A stretch of 62,000 nucleotides of DNA from Symbiodinium natans (lineage: Eukaryota > Sar > Dinophyceae > Suessiales > Symbiodiniaceae), in the NCBI GenBank assembly GCA_905221605.1, contig CAJNDS010002184.1, positions 22,501-84,500 on the forward strand, written 5' to 3'. The position numbers and the translations under genes were made by a program. The notes under the pieces are model-generated. The model made no database searches and was not told the origin of the DNA. It saw only the letters and a program-made list of their open reading frames with translations. Positions 10,487 through 21,649 of this stretch are shown here, piece after piece (the stretch's first letter is position 1; each line of letters opens with the position of its first letter).

Positions 10487-10645
10487 TTGATCCCGTTGAA
10501 TATGAAAGCCACACACCCTGCGCCTCCCTGTGTACCTGAAATCCCAGAACCGTTTACTCCCTTTCTGGTAACCCTAAGCCTGGATAATAGGAAATTCGCG
10601 TGCAAAATTTGGGAATCGTGGAGCGACATTCGGACCCCATACGTC
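10487..10645 (-). CDS. Candidate exons, tandem unit 2
   Basis: Paralogue of 9000-9325 without the insertion. One frame runs without a stop through MSLHDSQILHANFLLSRLRV into NGSGISGTQGGAG; another frame gives PNVAPRFPNFAREFPIIQ followed by a GC donor. Which frame is translated is unresolved. Confidence 0.35.
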
Positions 10646-10674
10646 CAATTCGGGAGCATTGCGGCATTGCAACG

Positions 10675-10812
10675 ACGAACCCTAAACCCTAAACCCTAAA
10701 CCCTAAACCCTTAACCCTAAACCCTAAACCCTAAACCCTAAACCTAAGCCCTAAGCCCTAAGCCCTAAGCCCCAAGCCCCAAGCCCTAAGCCCTAAGCCC
10801 TAAACCCTAAGC
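10675..10812 (-). repeat. CCCTAAA to CCCTAAG array in unit 2
   Basis: About nine CCCTAAA units, then about eight CCCTAAG/CCCCAAG units. It is inserted about 20 bp away from the unit 1 array position and in opposite orientation. Confidence 0.95.
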
Positions 10813-11559
10813 CCAAGTTAATCATTGCCAGATCCTGAAGGTTGAGGGATTTCAGCCACTTTCCCGCCCGAGACCTACGAGTAATCGCTTGAAATGCCTG
10901 AGACCTCGCAGGCCCAAAACCTCCCATCCTAAAGGCTAAATCCCAGACGGCACCCGAAACCCTAACGCTTAAAGCCTAAATCCCTGAACCCTTAACCCTG
11001 AAGGTTAAGCCAACACTTCAACAGAAAGCCCTGAACCCTAAACCCTGGCCTTAAACCCATGCCATCCCAAGCTCTGAACCCTCAAGTCCGCGCCAGAGGC
11101 CTAGAGCCTCGAAAGATGAATGCCCTGAACCCTGAACCCTCAACCCAGAAGCCCAACGCTGAAGCCTAAACGCTTGAACAGACCGCACAGTCGGAGCCCT
11201 GGGGTTAGGTCAGAGTTTAAGGCGATTAGGGTCTATGGGGAGTCTAGGGAATGGTTGCCCTGTGCGTAGGGCCATCTTTGCAGCAAAAAAGGCTTAACCC
11301 CACACCCTAAAGCCTTCAATAAAACCTAACCCTCGGCCTCTATATAGATCGAAACCCGAAATCTAGCTCTCTGAACTAAGAAACCCCAGACTCTCTAAAC
11401 CTGGGACCCGATTTACCCACAGTTTTACGAATGGGGTCCCAGGTAAACCCTGAACCCTAAACTCCAAGCCCCAACCAACAAGCACCAAGTTCTTGCCCCC
11501 AAGCTTCATGAGCAGCGTCGGCAAGCCCAGATGGGGGATGGGGAACCTCGGGTCCCTCT

Positions 11560-11655
11560 CTCCGTCTCTGTCTCTGTCTCTGTCTCTGCCTCTGCCTCTG
11601 CCTCTGCCTCTGCCTCTGCCTCTGCCTCTGCCTCTGCCTCTGCCTCTGCCTCTCC
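11560..11655 (+). repeat. (TGCCTC)n / (TGTCTC)n microsatellite
   Basis: About 15 hexamers, changing from TGTCTC to TGCCTC. The Pro-Leu ORF over it is an artefact. Confidence 0.95.
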
Positions 11656-11704
11656 CTCCCGTGGGGTTTATTTAGAGTCTATAGGGTTTAGGGTTTAGGG
11701 TTTA

Positions 11705-12115
11705 GGGCGACCCCATAATGTGTCAAAGGCGTTCACGGATGAAGTAACCCCTGACCCGAAACCCTCAACCCTGAACCCTTCCTCAAAAACCAAGGGAACC
11801 CTAAACAGGCTTATGGTTCATAGTACCTTAGTTGGAATTTTTGTAGCTCAGGGCATATGACTCCGAAACCCTAAACCCTAAACCCTAAACCCTAAACCCT
11901 AAACCCTAAACCCTAAACCCTAAACCCTAAACCCTGAACCCTAACCCTGAACCTCCCCCAATGTCAGGGCTCGTGTAGTTCCCAAGGCTAGCTTTCCAAG
12001 ACACCCCGACTGTGGCAGCCGGGGGCGGCGGTGGCAGGCCCCCTGTGGTCACTGGCAGAACGGAATGCGCGGGCGGAGGGGCCAGGTAGCCTGCAACGGT
12101 TTAGGGTTTAGGGTT
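11705..12115. repeat. Segmental duplication unit V, copy 2
   Basis: Second copy of 540-885. A nine-unit CCCTAAA array (11870-11945) stands where copy 1 has only degenerate units. Confidence 0.85.
11953..12090 (-). CDS. Proline-rich exon, paralogue 2
   Basis: Follows acceptor CGTTGCAG. Reads YLAPPPAHSVLPVTTGGLPP, then the Pro run, then KASLGNYTSPDIGGGSG. See the copy at 733-866 for the compensating indels. A CCCTAAA/CCCTCAA array (12096-12213) abuts the acceptor in transcript sense, as in copy 1. Confidence 0.5.
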
Positions 12116-12133
12116 TGGGTGTTTGGTTAGGGT

Positions 12134-12172
<39 letters not shown>

Positions 12173-12213
12173 GGTTTAGGGTTTAGGGTTTAGGGTTTAG
12201 GGTTTAGGGTTTG
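12096..12213 (+). repeat. TTTAGGG/TTGAGGG array
   Basis: TTTAGGG units flank about six TTGAGGG units. It abuts the Pro-rich exon. Confidence 0.95.
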
Positions 12214-12599
12214 CTGTGATAGGGCGTAGATGCTGTGAAGGTTAGGATGCAGCAGCGGCTCGAATGCCTCGGCAAATGCGCAGAGCAGCTCTTGGCCCGA
12301 TATTGGAGGGCCATCAAAAACTTTTCTCCCACCCCACGCCGTCCGAGGCGGCAAAACCACCCAAACCTATTCCTTTTAGGGTTTAGGCCTAAACTCATGA
12401 CAATCGCTTACTTTCAAAAAAAACATTCCCCGAGAATAAGGTTTGTAGCCAGGTCCCGGCTGACAGGGTTAGCGGGGGGCAACAAGAGGTGGGCAGAAGG
12501 GCCAACGAGAGCCGGGGGCAGACAGGGGCCAGACGGGGGCCAGGGGCTCAGGAGAGAGGGTAAGGTGTGGGTTGATTTTGTGGGGGGCCTGAGCTGAGA

Positions 12600-12770
12600 A
12601 GGGCCGAAAGGGCCAAGGGTCAAGGGGGCCAAGAAAGGCCAGAGCCGGGCCAGGGGGGGGCCAGGGGGGGCAGGGGGTCCCAGCCCGGGGGGGCCAGGGG
12701 GGGCCAGGGGGGGCCAGGGGGGGCCAGGGGGGGCCAGGGGGAGCCAGGGGATCAGGGGGGGTCAGGGGAC
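12600..12770 (+). repeat. GGGGGGGCCA decamer array
   Basis: Repeats of 'gggggccagg' over about 120 bp. The Pro-rich minus ORFs here are composition artefacts. Confidence 0.85.
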
Positions 12771-13112
12771 CCAAAAATCAGCTTTTTGAGCACCCGCCCT
12801 GCGTGGCCTGGCCTGAGGCCCCCAGGTCCCTGGACACGCTGCGGTGAGGGGTCCAGGTCCTCCTGGCCTGGGGGCCTTGGGGTACCCCCCCCCCCGAAAT
12901 GCCAGCCCCATCCAGATTGGGTTTAGGGTATTTACTTTTTTAAGGGGACCAGTACTGGTCCCCGGGAGAACCTGCTCCGGTACCGGGCCCATCGTGGGTG
13001 CTGCCGACCTCCTGGCTGCAGGAGGCGGGCAAGCGACCTGGGTCGACCTTCGCCATAGAGGTCGAAGGGCTCAAGCGCCGCCCCCCCTCTGTAGGGGGGC
13101 GGCCTAGGCCCT

Positions 13113-13232
13113 GAGTTTAGGGTTTAGGGTTTCGGGGTTTACCATTGAGGGTTGAGGGTTGAGGGGGTTTAGAGTTGAGGCGGTTTAGGGTTGAGGCGGT
13201 TTAGGGTTTAGGGGTTTAGGGTTTAGGGGTAT
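13113..13232 (+). repeat. Mixed TTTAGGG/TTGAGGG array
   Basis: Imperfect units (gggtttagg, ttgaggcgg) leading into unit U copy 2. Confidence 0.85.
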
Positions 13233-13880
13233 TCGGGACAGTGAGGGTGAACAACATTCAATTCTTTCTGTTTATTCAGCGACCCCGAACACTCTTCAGG
13301 ATGCTTTTTTCAGTTTTTTAGGGCTGGGGGCTACACAAGAAGCGTGGCGCATTAAGAATCTGATGCAAGCCCTCATAAGCCCATTCCAAGGCACCACTCC
13401 ATAAATGCCAACCCCCCCCCCCCCCCCCCCCCCCTCGCCCCCCCCAGGGATCAAGGATGAAGCGAGAATTGTATTTTCTGGGGGGGGGGGCCGCCAATTT
13501 TCTTATTGCGTTCTACCGTATAACAATAAACTTCGGCGTCCAACAAGCTGTACTGCCACAATCGTTTTGGGTTCCAGTCGTGCAAAAGCGCTGTACTGTC
13601 CCAATCTTTAAGGCAACCAGGCTTTGGAGACCTTGAAGAGATTGTTTTGTTCAGTGTTTGGGATAGTGGCATGTGATACAGAGCTGCCCTGGGAGGCGTC
13701 TATCCTAAACCCCAGAGCTACATTCCTGACAGCCGCCGGCTGCGACGGTCGTACCCACGGCACTTGAGGCAGGTCAAAGGGTTTACGGGTTCGGGGTTAG
13801 GGTTCGGAGGGTTTGGGGTTTGCGCAGATACTGAAGTCTTGAGGTCGTAGGGTCGAAGGGGCTTTAGGTGTTGGGTTCAG
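13220..13880. repeat. Segmental duplication unit U, copy 2
   Basis: Third copy of unit U. The minus exon-like block at 13505-13577 reads RLWQYSLLDAEVYCYTVER. Confidence 0.85.
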
Positions 13881-14285
13881 AGGTTGAGGTATTGGAGGTT
13901 CCAGGGTTTTGGGGGTTAGGGCCTTCGGGCTTGAGGGTACTTGCACGTGTTTACAGGGCGCAAAGGTTTGAGGGTTTAAGGTGTCAGGTTCAAGGGCTTC
14001 GGGTTTTGCAAAAGTTTGACTCTCGAGGGTATCAGGGGTTTAGCCCGTCTTCGGGTTAGGGGCTTGACGCTTGCTTGGGCCCTAGTGTTAGGGCTTAGGA
14101 TTTGGGGTTTAGGTGTACCGGCGCACTAGCTCGCAGTGTGGTTTTAGGCACACTTCGTACCTCATACCCATGGCTCATGACTCCAGGGATCGGGAAGGAG
14201 AAGGGCCATTAAACCCTAAACCATCCTAAGCCTATACCCTAGACTACAACACCCTAAACCAACCCTACACCCTAAACCTTCTCCG

Positions 14286-14420
14286 ATGACCATGTCGCGA
14301 ATTCCCCTCCCAAATTTCACAATGGTTTTGGACAAGGCCCCTTCGATTCCCCAGCACAGTGCCGACCTGCTTGAGAAGTCGGAAAGGTTTCAGAACCGAG
14401 CCCGAAATCCTGAACCCTAA
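14286..14420 (+). CDS. Candidate short exon, unknown
   Basis: ATG-initiated frame of 44 codons: MTMSRIPLPNFTMVLDKAPS, then IPQHSADLLEKSERFQNRAR, ending in telomere-derived codons. Composition is protein-like, but no donor was identified. Confidence 0.25.
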   Translation: MTMSRIPLPNFTMVLDKAPSIPQHSADLLEKSERFQNRARNPEP

Positions 14421-14560
14421 ACTTCAAAAAGCCCTAAAGCCAGATAACGTTCATCTTGAGGGAGCCAGGTGCTGGTCACCCGGCTAGTTTAGGGCAGGGT
14501 TATATACAAGTTATATAGGTACAGCCCATAGGTACAGCCCAAACCCCCAAGGATTCCGCT

Positions 14561-14690
14561 TCAAAACTCCCCGAGCCTGGGGAAGGATTTGCTCCACGAT
14601 CTCGTCCAGAGCCCGCCCGGGTCCGCAGGGAAAAGGCCGCAGAGGGGAGAGCGGTCTTCGCCGTCCTCCGGCGCTCCGAAAGTCAGTTGC
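14561..14690 (-). CDS. Candidate minus-strand exon, unknown
   Basis: Open frame with strongly G/C-biased third positions: QLTFGAPEDGEDRSPLCGLF, then PADPGGLWTRSWSKSFPRLG, stop. No ATG. Bordered upstream in transcript sense by telomere-like DNA without a clear AG. Confidence 0.3.
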
Positions 14691-14869
14691 GTGTTAGGGT
14701 TTAGGGGTTAGGGAGGACTTGAAAGGGCTTTGAGGCTGACCCAACTAGGAGCTCAGGGTTGTCAAAGTCAAGGTCAGCTCGATGCCGCGAAATACACACC
14801 CCAAAGTCAACGGGTCAACTCGATGCTCCGAATCCGCCGAGGTCTCGTGACGCCACCCACCCCCAGCCC

Positions 14870-16440
14870 CCCGCCCACCCGCAACTCCACCCCACTCTCA
14901 ACAACCGCTCCGTGTCTACCACTTTCGCATTTCGTGTGCCTACAACAGCACCCCCAAACGAGAATGCACAGGGCCTCTCGAAGCCCCTGAAGCCGAACAG
15001 CACCTTCACACCCGCGAATCTCCGGCTTGGGTTCCAAAATTGTGTGCTGCGTATCGGACTCGTATCTCATCGGATCGCGTGGCACCAACATCAACTCTCT
15101 TGAGGATCGGAATCGGGCCCAGGCCGAGGCGGTAGCGTTAACATTACACACCAAAGGCTTCATGAATTCTCGCACTGGTCCTCTGGCCCAGCTGCAGTGA
15201 TTCTGGATATGTACGACATGGCTTTCCCCTCAGGCTTCGCTGCCAAAGCGCTGGGCGAAGAACCGAAGTAACCAATCCTGTTGGACGACAGCTTAAACTC
15301 AGTCGGAAGACTAAGATGTGTCAACCCTGAAGCCTTAAGCCCTAAACAGCCCCCAAGAGTTGACTTTCCTCAATAGCTCTCAGGTGCCCTCTTTCAGGCG
15401 GTTCTCGATCCAAAGCATGGCGGAAGGAACCCAAGGCGTGGAAGACCAGGATGTTTCTTCGGGTTTAGGGTGTAAGGCTTGGGCTGCAAACGTTGGAACA
15501 CTCTCATATACACGGTAGCCCTTGTGTAAACCCCACCCTCAACCCGACCCTCTGAGACACGAAACCATCTAAGCCCGGAAGCCAAGACACCAGGCCAAAG
15601 CTCCCTGAGTCCGAAGCACGAAACTTTCCACTAGACCCCACACCCTGACACACTAATGAGGTTTCCTGGCCGAGGTGGGCAGGGCAATCGGCACTCTTCC
15701 TGGTACAGTAGGGCTGAACTGCTCACGCTCAGTCTGAGTAAGCCCTTCAACTGTCAAAGGCTCAGACCTGGAACTGCAGACCCTTAGTCCCTGAGATCGT
15801 GATAGAGCCTTAGATCCTTAGCTTTTTAACCGAAAACGCTGAGACCCTAGTACCCGCAAAAACCGGAAGGAAACCCCAACCCACAAAACCTTGAACCCTA
15901 ACTCCCAAAAGGAAGCCCTGTTGCGAACGTTCGCCCTAAACCCCAGGTCTTCCACACTCAAGCCCCCAAATCTGCTTTTTGTTTTTGAAGGCGGGTGGGC
16001 GGCGGTTCAGGAGTTAGGGGCTCAGGGCTTCGGTGTTAAGAGCCCTACGCTCGAAACCTTGCCACCCTACACCGTCAAGCCTAATGAAAGCCAAACACCC
16101 TTCAGCCCTGAGCCTTAACACCCAAAAGCCTAAGCCCTGTACACTAAACCTGGGTCGCGCGGGGCACGGAGGCTCCATGAACTGTTTTGAAGTGCTGCTA
16201 TAATTACAGATTTTGGATTGGCACCCTTGAGAACGGATGTGACAAAGCCGGGGAGGTGGTTAAAGAAGAGCGGAAACAGCTCCACACCAACAAGCTGTTT
16301 TCAGCACGGTCGAGAGCACTCGTGTCTGGTAGCAGCGCCAGGTCCAACTCACCATCGTCGGAGGGCCTCGGCGGCTGCTGCATTGACGGTTCTGTCTTGC
16401 GCACGAATGTTCTTTGTTTCACTCGTAAGTGTGTGCAGTA
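14870..16440. repeat. Segmental duplication units W and X, copy 2
   Basis: Collinear with 1670-3200. The plus ORF at 16187-16960 starts inside this non-conserved repeat sequence and is not supported as a gene. Confidence 0.8.
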
Positions 16441-17859
16441 CTTAGTCGAATCATTCTGTCTGCACACTGTGCAATGGTCGTACAATTCCTGGTACGTGGC
16501 TTTGAAGTTTCTTTTTTCTGGCTTTCCGTATCACCTGAACCCTACACCCGGCGCATGTGTTGGACGAAGAGCCACAGAATCCATAGTTCTGAGCATCGTT
16601 GAGCATCAGCCAAAGACTAGAGACCTCTCTGAAGCTTCATCCCGGAACTGTGCCTTGGTGACCCTTTCTGTGTTGTTTGGGTCGAGCTCTCCTCCAACGA
16701 CAAGCTGCCATCCAATGTGGCAAGAATGCTACAACTCAAGAACAACGTCGCAGGAGACAAGCACAAGACAAAAGTGGAAAGCAAATGAAAAAGACAAACA
16801 ATCCCAGACAGGCGTCACAGCATCCAGGTCACAAAACGAGCATGAGTGGGAGACAAAGTATTCAGGTCTGCTCACTTTACACAAGGAGACGATGGAAGAT
16901 GTTTGGCGTGTCGAGTTCACTACTTGCAGAAGAGAAGCGGGAGACAACCAAAGTCAGTAAGCAAGGTGACCCCCCCGTACGTGGTCTTGGTGGATTTTAA
17001 TATCCTTCCCCGGAGGCCCGGTAATTGGTTCACGCAGTCTCCTCCATTTTACATGTTTCCCTCCGTTTTGCATTTTCTGGGCAGATCTCGGAAAAAAAAC
17101 AAGAAAAATATAAAATCATCAGGCACAGCCACAAGAGTGATCATAATAGAATTAGCATCAGTAAATCAGTAGTCAGTAGTAGAGTTATCCTTATGTTCAT
17201 GCCGTTGCAAGGGCGTGCAAAATCTCATGACTGCAGGCATTTGGGTTGCTTGTTGCCTATACAAAACATAGTCGAACCACTAGTCATATACTGAACACAT
17301 GTGGCACAGTCGTGGCGCATGCCACGAACTGCAGTCGAACTTTAGAGTAGCTGCCAGGCACTTATGGCTCCCTATCTCTCTCTGTTTCCTTCTAGTTTCT
17401 TTTCAGTCACAAGCCCCAGAGCATGACTGGAAGCAGCAGTGGGACTGCTTTTTCATCAGGGGGCGACCGGGGAATGCGCTATGTCCCAGCGCATGATCAG
17501 TGGCCTGGCTAAGCATTGCTAACTCGCCACCCACCCTCCATTTTACATATTTGCTTTCCTAGCTTGACTCAGTACTGACTCCCAGGAATCCAGGGCAGAG
17601 GGCATCAGCCTTCTACATAGGAAATTTCACGACTGACAGCTGGAAAACCATCTTGTTCCCATTCAAAGAGGCTTCATCCAGCGATTTCATAGCGAATCCG
17701 AGGCCCCCCCTCCATTTTACATATTTGCCTCTTGGCCTACCTCCCAGGAGGCCAGGGCGGAGGCGCCGAGAAATCTTGGTCATGAATAGTAGCATGACCT
17801 GCCCCCTTCCATTTCACATGTTTCCCAAATTTTCGCTGTGTGCCCCAATCGAGTCGGGT

Positions 17860-18002
17860 CAACAGCTGCCTGGGATTCCTGAAGGGGATACTGGAGATCT
17901 CACCGAGCCTTTTGCCAACTTCGAAGTGACTAAAGGATGCGAGCGCATAGGTCCTGTGCTAGAAGGTCTGGTCGGAGTCTGGTGCAATTCTGGCAAAGAC
18001 AT

Positions 18003-18010
<8 letters not shown>
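17860..18010 (+). CDS. Candidate plus-strand exon running into a GA microsatellite
   Basis: Open frame with protein-like content: GIPEGDTGDLTEPFANFEVT, then GCERIGPVLEGLVGVWCNSG, then KDIDERERER, where the GA repeat begins. The ER-repeat tail is a microsatellite artefact. Function unknown. Confidence 0.3.
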
Positions 18011-18326
<316 letters not shown>

Positions 18327-18523
18327 TCAAGTCCAACAGGGGAGGGTGTACTCCAACGGACTCGGTAAACGCACGCGGCCTCTCCTCATCGGAGCAAGAT
18401 AGAATCGAGATAGTAGTATGTTAATAAGATGCAACGTGTAGTTTTGTTGGGACCCCCCTCCCAAGGCCTCCGTTTTACATTTTCGGGAGGTGGACATGTG
18501 AAAGCAGGGGGGGCCTTCCTAAC

Positions 18524-18669
18524 AGAGATGAGCGTAGGGGCTAGGCGCTTGTGCCGTTCTCCAAACGATGAAGCGCACTGGTCCAGGTTGGGTGACAAGC
18601 CCTGAACCCCGCATGCCACCAAGCTGCCGAGGACGGCGGTAGAGCCAGGGTGGGCCGCAAAAGTCCACC
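18524..18669 (-). CDS. Minus-strand exon, unknown
   Basis: Follows acceptor CACTCAG and ends at donor GTTAGG. Reads WTFAAHPGSTAVLGSLVACG, VQGLSPNLDQCASSFGERHK, RLAPTLIS with G/C-rich third positions. The next intron in transcript sense holds the GA microsatellites. Family not recognised. Confidence 0.5.
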
Positions 18670-19032
18670 CTGAGTGTGCGTACGGTAGCTTAGGGTTTGA
18701 GGGTTGAGGTCTGTTTTTGTGTCTCGAGGTCTTGGGTTTTTGTTCAGGCTTTGTTTTTTTCTTCAAAGGTTTGCTTGGGTTGCTTTGGGGTTCTTAGGGG
18801 GTCTAGGGTATGTGTTCTCATAGAGTTTACAGGTTCTTAAGCGGGGCCAAGGTTGAAGGTTGCGCCCGGCAGCCAACGCCTTGTAGATGGCCCGCCCCAC
18901 AGCGGGAGGCGTTCAAATCTAGGATGTAGGGCTTATAGGGCCCCTTCCCGCAAATTAAAGGGCATCTGATCTGCCCCTCCTCCCTCCGGGGCCCTCTTGC
19001 GGCTTAGATACGTGCTCGTGCCACAAAGACCC

Positions 19033-19344
19033 TCAGAGTGCAACAATTTTTCGTTTCGCTGGCACAGAGCAAGAAGTACAGAGCACAAGTGTACAGGACT
19101 CCTGTTCACACAAATGAAACAACCACTCCTGAAGTGGAAAACTCAAAAAACCTCGGTTTTTCTCGAGTGAACTAGACCTTCCTCTCCTCTGCTGTGCTTG
19201 CTCATGCTCGCCAACCTGGCCCGCAAAACGCACTGCCCAAACCTTCAACACGGAACTTCGAAGTTTCATGTCGAAAATCCCCCTACCCGAAACCTGCGAA
19301 AACGTGTGTTTTCCGAGGAAAACACGCATTTCCCAAAAAAGCAA
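19033..19344 (-). CDS. Candidate minus-strand exon(s) with C-terminus
   Basis: A continuous open frame ends EWLFHLCEQESC..., CTSCSVPAKRKIVAL, stop. The central part (RFAGQVGEHEQAQQRRG) is also protein-like. An AG acceptor (CACTTCAG) precedes EWLF, so the middle could hold a short intron. Unknown product. Confidence 0.38.
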   Translation of the reverse strand: MLFWEMRVFLGKHTFSQVSGRGIFDMKLRSSVLKVWAVRFAGQVGEHEQAQQRRGRSSSLEKNRGFLSFPLQEWLFHLCEQESCTLVLCTSCSVPAKRKIVAL

Positions 19345-19699
19345 GGGGCTTAACGATTCAGAGTTTAGGACTTCTAGGGTTTAGAGTCCAGGGTGTAAAA
19401 CCCTATGACCCCCCCAAGCCTGGTCTCCGCAGAAGGGGCAAACGGCAGCTGCAGAGGCACCTCAGCATAGCAGGCTTCTTGGAGTCCATGGCCAGTAGAA
19501 ACGTGCAGAATGTGCCTAGGCCACCTACGCGGCAGCATCTGCCCAAACCCCTGCCCCCGCTTTCCCCCTCATACCATCTGGCAACGAAGGCGCCAAACAC
19601 AGGGTCGGCGGTCCTCGAAAAGTCGAATTTTCAGGGCTCTCGGGTGTAGGCGGTGTAGGGCTTCGGCTTTGGGAGGAGATGGGAGGAGGTGTGACAAGG

Positions 19700-19971
19700 A
19701 TTAAAAAAAGGTGTTGCATGGTGTTCCACTGTCCCATTTCCGACCCCGGTCCGGGCGGGACGTCGGCCACCGCGACATCTGTGAGCTCCTTGTCCTTGGC
19801 CTCATGCACAATCTTCTCCTGGCACCGAGGCATGAAAGTTGTGTCTTCAAGCTGCATGAAACACGTTCCGGACCATCGCTGAAGCTCCTCGTCACTCAAA
19901 GGCAAGCCACTGGCCGCGCCCGCCGGGCTCACGTGTTTGAAGGAGGCTGCTGTCGGGTGGCCAGTGGCCTG
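19700..19971 (-). CDS. Long minus-strand exon, unknown
   Basis: After acceptor CTGTAG the frame reads QATGHPTAASFKHVSPAGAA, SGLPLSDEELQRWSGTCFMQ, LEDTTFMPRCQEKIVHEAKD, KELTDVAVADVPPGPGSEMG, then QWNTMQ. Third positions are strongly G/C. The 3' limit is uncertain (a T-run follows). One of the most convincing coding stretches here. Family not recognised. Confidence 0.55.
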
Positions 19972-20147
19972 CTACAGCAGCATGTGCGCAGTAGGCGTAA
20001 GGGTGCTTGATCATGACCGATTGTCTAAGACTCTCAGTACAGGTTTGGCAAGCTGGGGAGCCAGAGCAACATCTCGTGTTTCATAAGCTTTGGGGCAATG
20101 CGCTTGGAGACTGAGCGCCGTCCGAACGGGCGTTGGGTTTGGCAGGT

Positions 20148-20624
20148 TCAGGGCGTTTGGGCGATGAGGGCTTCAGGATCCAGCGAGGGCAGATGCTTTG
20201 GAGTTGGCAGGTGCTTTTGCGGCTGAATTTTGTCCATGCGGGATGAGACATGCATAACTCTCCCCCTCCAGCTTGGAGACCAGATGCGACGGAGAAGTCG
20301 AAGGCAACAGGGATGTGCAGCCAGCCCAGACTTCCCCAGCAGGATGGCGACCAACACCACCATTCCAAACAGTGCCTCTACCAGCCTCGTCGAGTCGCAA
20401 GGGCAACCCAAAAGCCATCCTCGTCTGGTCGCAAGGGCAAACAGGCCAGGCGTTTCAATTTCGACAGTGCGCCTGGGGGCCTGGGCGCGTATGGCGAGGA
20501 TGGAGCGAAGGCGGTTTTGTCTTTTGGCGCCACGAAATGTCAAAATGTCGGACACAGCTTCTGGCCACAGTTGTTTCATCACTCGTGCGGTGTCAGTGTT
20601 ATAGAAACCTGCAGTTGCCAACAA
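20148..20624 (-). CDS. Candidate minus-strand coding region, frame uncertain
   Basis: One frame is open for 158 codons and includes GFYNTDTARVMKQLWPEAVS, DILTFRGAKRQNRLRSIL and a hydrophobic stretch VEALFGMVVLVAILLGKSGL that could be a membrane helix. A second frame (20173-20418) is also protein-like (HLVSKLEGESYACLIPHG), so the region probably contains more than one exon or an intron. Three plus-strand ORFs overlap and look like shadows. Confidence 0.38.
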   Translation of the reverse strand: MLATAGFYNTDTARVMKQLWPEAVSDILTFRGAKRQNRLRSILAIRAQAPRRTVEIETPGLFALATRRGWLLGCPCDSTRLVEALFGMVVLVAILLGKSGLAAHPCCLRLLRRIWSPSWRGRVMHVSSRMDKIQPQKHLPTPKHLPSLDPEALIAQTP

Positions 20625-20684
20625 GGCCCCGATACTACAGCAGTGAACAGCGCCCTATAACACCCTAACATCTCTCCGTTCCGC

Positions 20685-20977
20685 CTTGCCGCGCTTGTTC
20701 TTCATGAGATGCGTCTTCTTGACTGGTGCCTACAAAGCCCTACGTAGCTAGAGCGCATAAATCCACATGAAAGGGCCCATTTACAACTGAACCCTGGAGT
20801 CAGACATACCAAGGTTCGAAAACAATCTGGCTTTTGCAGATGCTTACTGTAGAATTGCGCGTACACACATTGAAGCCAAAGTCTGAGTCGAAACCGATTC
20901 TCCTTGCGCCCATTGAAGACAACCATCTTTGCGCGCTTGCCACGAGCGATCTTGCTGATGGCCTTTTTCGTCATCAC
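20685..20977 (-). CDS. DVNP-like nucleoprotein, two exons (partial)
   Basis: Exon a (about 20895-20977, acceptor CCTGAG) reads MTKKAISKIARGKRAKMVVF, then NGRKEN. Exon b (20685-20729, acceptor TTTGTAG, possible GC donor) reads APVKKTHLMKNKRGK. Family knowledge: DVNPs (dinoflagellate/viral nucleoproteins) are small, very basic DNA-binding proteins that largely replace histones in dinoflagellate chromatin, and they have basic motifs of this type. The donor of exon a is uncertain (GT at 20894 or a GA site), and no C-terminal exon was found at 20.1-20.6 kb, so this may be a fragment or pseudogene. Assignment rests on remembered family motifs. Confidence 0.45.
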
Positions 20978-21065
20978 CTCAGGTAGGAGTTAACGGCGTT
21001 CTCACTCAGACAGAGTCTGACAAGTTTATGCCAAGTGTCGTGGGACAAAGTGCCAACAAAGAAAT

Positions 21066-21082
21066 TCAATGGAGAGAGCGAG

Positions 21083-21178
<96 letters not shown>

Positions 21179-21180
21179 CG
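21066..21180 (+). repeat. (GA)n microsatellite
   Basis: About 110 bp of nearly pure GA, just upstream in transcript sense of the DVNP-like exon. Confidence 0.98.
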
Positions 21181-21649
21181 TAAACCTTGTACTCCTGACA
21201 CTACCCAAAAGAAGCAGAACAGTCGGTTGGATTTTAGTGCTTTACCCTAAACAGCCTGAACTTGAAACCCGTAGCTTCTTTGTCGTTGTGGGCTTCTTTT
21301 TCTTGGAGCTTAGGGGGGATGGATTCTGAAAGAATATGCATCTATCTGTAAAGGGGAATCCGCATTGAGAGCAATCCTTTTTTCAGTTCTACAATTTTGA
21401 GATCAAGTCTTGACAGCCTGCCGCTTGCCCTCTTGTCGTCTCGTCTTTCAAGCACCTTTCTAACTCAACCGCGAGGGCCTGCGCCAGTTCATGCACCGGT
21501 TGCCCGGCATTGATGGCATCCTCAGTGCAGCTCTGTTGTTTGGGACGTCAGGTTGTCAGGCACGAGGATAAGACAGGGAGAGTACGTGGCTGGTGCAGAG
21601 GCCTGGGCGCCTTCGGGCATGTAACACCAAGTGCCAGACAGCGTGACAA

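Larger units (their letters stand above)
9930..11180. repeat. Tandem duplication, unit 2
   Basis: Second copy of the 8480-9870 unit. It lacks the insertion at 9083-9252 and has its own CCCTAAA/CCCTAAG array at 10675-10812. Confidence 0.9.

Noticed and set aside
11493-11675. Pro-Leu repeat protein
   Set aside because: (TGCCTC)n microsatellite.
16187-16960. 257-codon plus ORF
   Set aside because: Begins in duplicated unit X whose other copy does not preserve the frame; two other frames and the minus strand are also open; no splice or codon-bias support.
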